Below are positions 38,606-38,932 of a stretch of DNA of 38,932 nt, piece by piece. Source of the stretch: Blattamonas nauphoetae. Lineage: Eukaryota; Preaxostyla; Oxymonadida. The DNA lies in assembly GCA_033064195.1 (NCBI GenBank), contig JARBJD010000511.1:1-38932 (forward strand), read 5' to 3'. The notes under the pieces are model-generated. The model searched no databases, was not told the DNA's origin, and saw only the letters and a list, made by a program, of their open reading frames with translations. The translations under genes and the position numbers were made by a program. Each line of letters opens with the position of its first letter. Position 1 is the stretch's first letter.

Positions 38606-38932
38606 GCCTGAAACAGCACCCGCAACCAGAACAAGGAGACGAAGGAAGCGTGGAAACGACACCTGATTCAAGAGCAGGAACTGCAGATGGAACACGCGTC
38701 GAACTATCAAGAAATGGTGGAACAGAACGAGAAGAATGAAGAAGGAGGATTGAAGGAAGGTGGAATGGGAAAGAAGAGGCGAGCGAGTGGTGATCGAAGG
38801 AGACAGGTGGAAAGCACCGGAAGTGGTGATGGGAAAGAAGGGGATCAACTCGGAATCAGCCGCAGTGTTCAGTCTTGGCCTGATTCTGTGGGAGCTGGAG
38901 ACGCACCAAGTGCCGTTCCGAGAGTTGGATGC
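38580..38932 (+). CDS. Right receptor, kinase-like C-lobe, partial at window edge
   Basis: The continuation after the six-T run reads FFDGAGVVAVSLKQHPQPEQ, then shifts again near 38,635-38,640 (two bases fewer than left). The stretch 38,790-38,932 reads VIEGDRWKAPEVVMGKKG and VFSLGLILWELETHQVPF in one frame, so the APE and subdomain IX motifs are unbroken here, unlike in the left copy. The domain continues beyond the window. Confidence 0.6.

Larger units (their letters stand above)
28112..38932. repeat. Right arm of the large inverted duplication
   Basis: Mirror partner of 6,322-18,392, cut by the window edge. The arms differ by about 5-6 percent in the roughly 400 nt of peptidase exon 2 that I compared by eye, and by one superrepeat. 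The inner boundary is sharp at 28,112. Confidence 0.88.
28827..38932 (+). pseudogene. Right giant receptor-like gene, multi-frame, cut by window edge
   Basis: This is the second copy of the receptor, in the opposite orientation to the left copy, with the same order of parts but four superrepeats instead of five. The last bases encode VPFRELD of the kinase-like C-lobe, so roughly 80 codons are missing beyond the edge. At least eight frame changes occur, mostly in runs. Examples are 31,593-31,602 (one extra AG pair), 31,854-31,859 (six T where the left copy has five), near 35,925-35,935 (one T fewer), near 36,480, near 37,248, near 37,490 (G run) and 38,574-38,579. Except for the T6 site, the places differ from those in the left copy, so each copy reads cleanly where the other is broken. 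Confidence 0.7.

Noticed and set aside
28112-38932. Inverted duplication as a pure assembly artefact
   Set aside because: The arms differ by several percent, by a whole superrepeat and by distinct breaks, which a mirrored copy of one locus would not. Spanning reads are still needed to be sure.

Overview
The window looks like nuclear DNA of a protist. It has small spliceosomal introns (31-143 nt), eukaryotic genes (a kinesin-2-like motor, calnexin, replication protein A large subunit), gaps of tens to about 150 bp between genes, and very large secreted or membrane proteins with right-handed beta-helix repeats joined to a degenerate kinase domain. That combination is what I would expect from a metamonad of the oxymonad/Preaxostyla type (Blattamonas- or Monocercomonoides-like). 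This is inference from gene style, not a database match.

Layout. Positions 1-6,095 are gene-poor. They hold a decayed gene for a helical protein (about 1,591-4,340, minus strand), a short minus-strand reading frame (5,044-5,322) with a second, more decayed copy at 672-1,025, and stretches where I see nothing. Positions 6,096-17,678 (minus) carry a giant receptor-like gene: signal peptide, beta-helix, five tandem copies of a four-module beta-sandwich superrepeat (about 1,230 bp each), a membrane segment and a kinase-like C-lobe. Thirty-six bases away, divergently, lies a complete secreted S9 peptidase gene (17,715-19,844, plus, 3 exons). Then come RPA1 (19,969-21,735, plus, 6 exons), a kinesin-2-like gene (25,714-21,913, minus, 4 exons) and calnexin (27,812-25,864, minus, 3 exons).

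From 28,112 to the window end the left block is repeated in mirror image: a truncated S9 peptidase copy (minus), the same 36-bp divergent spacer, and a second receptor gene (plus, four superrepeats) cut off by the window edge inside its kinase-like domain. The window is therefore a large inverted duplication (arms 6,322-18,392 and 28,112-38,932) around a 9.7-kb single-copy core. One junction lies 17 nt inside intron 2 of the peptidase gene, so only the left peptidase is complete.

Both receptor copies are broken into many reading frames by one- or two-base changes, mostly in homopolymers or dinucleotide runs, whereas the four core genes read cleanly across all their exons. Either the duplicated receptors are decaying or switching by slippage, or the duplicated region was poorly error-corrected. 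The sequence alone cannot decide. The most notable signals are the inverted duplication, a recurrent (AG)n slippage site in the receptor repeats, a frame change at the same T6 run before the kinase-like domain in both copies, and an apparently undescribed short motif repeated five times in the kinesin tail.
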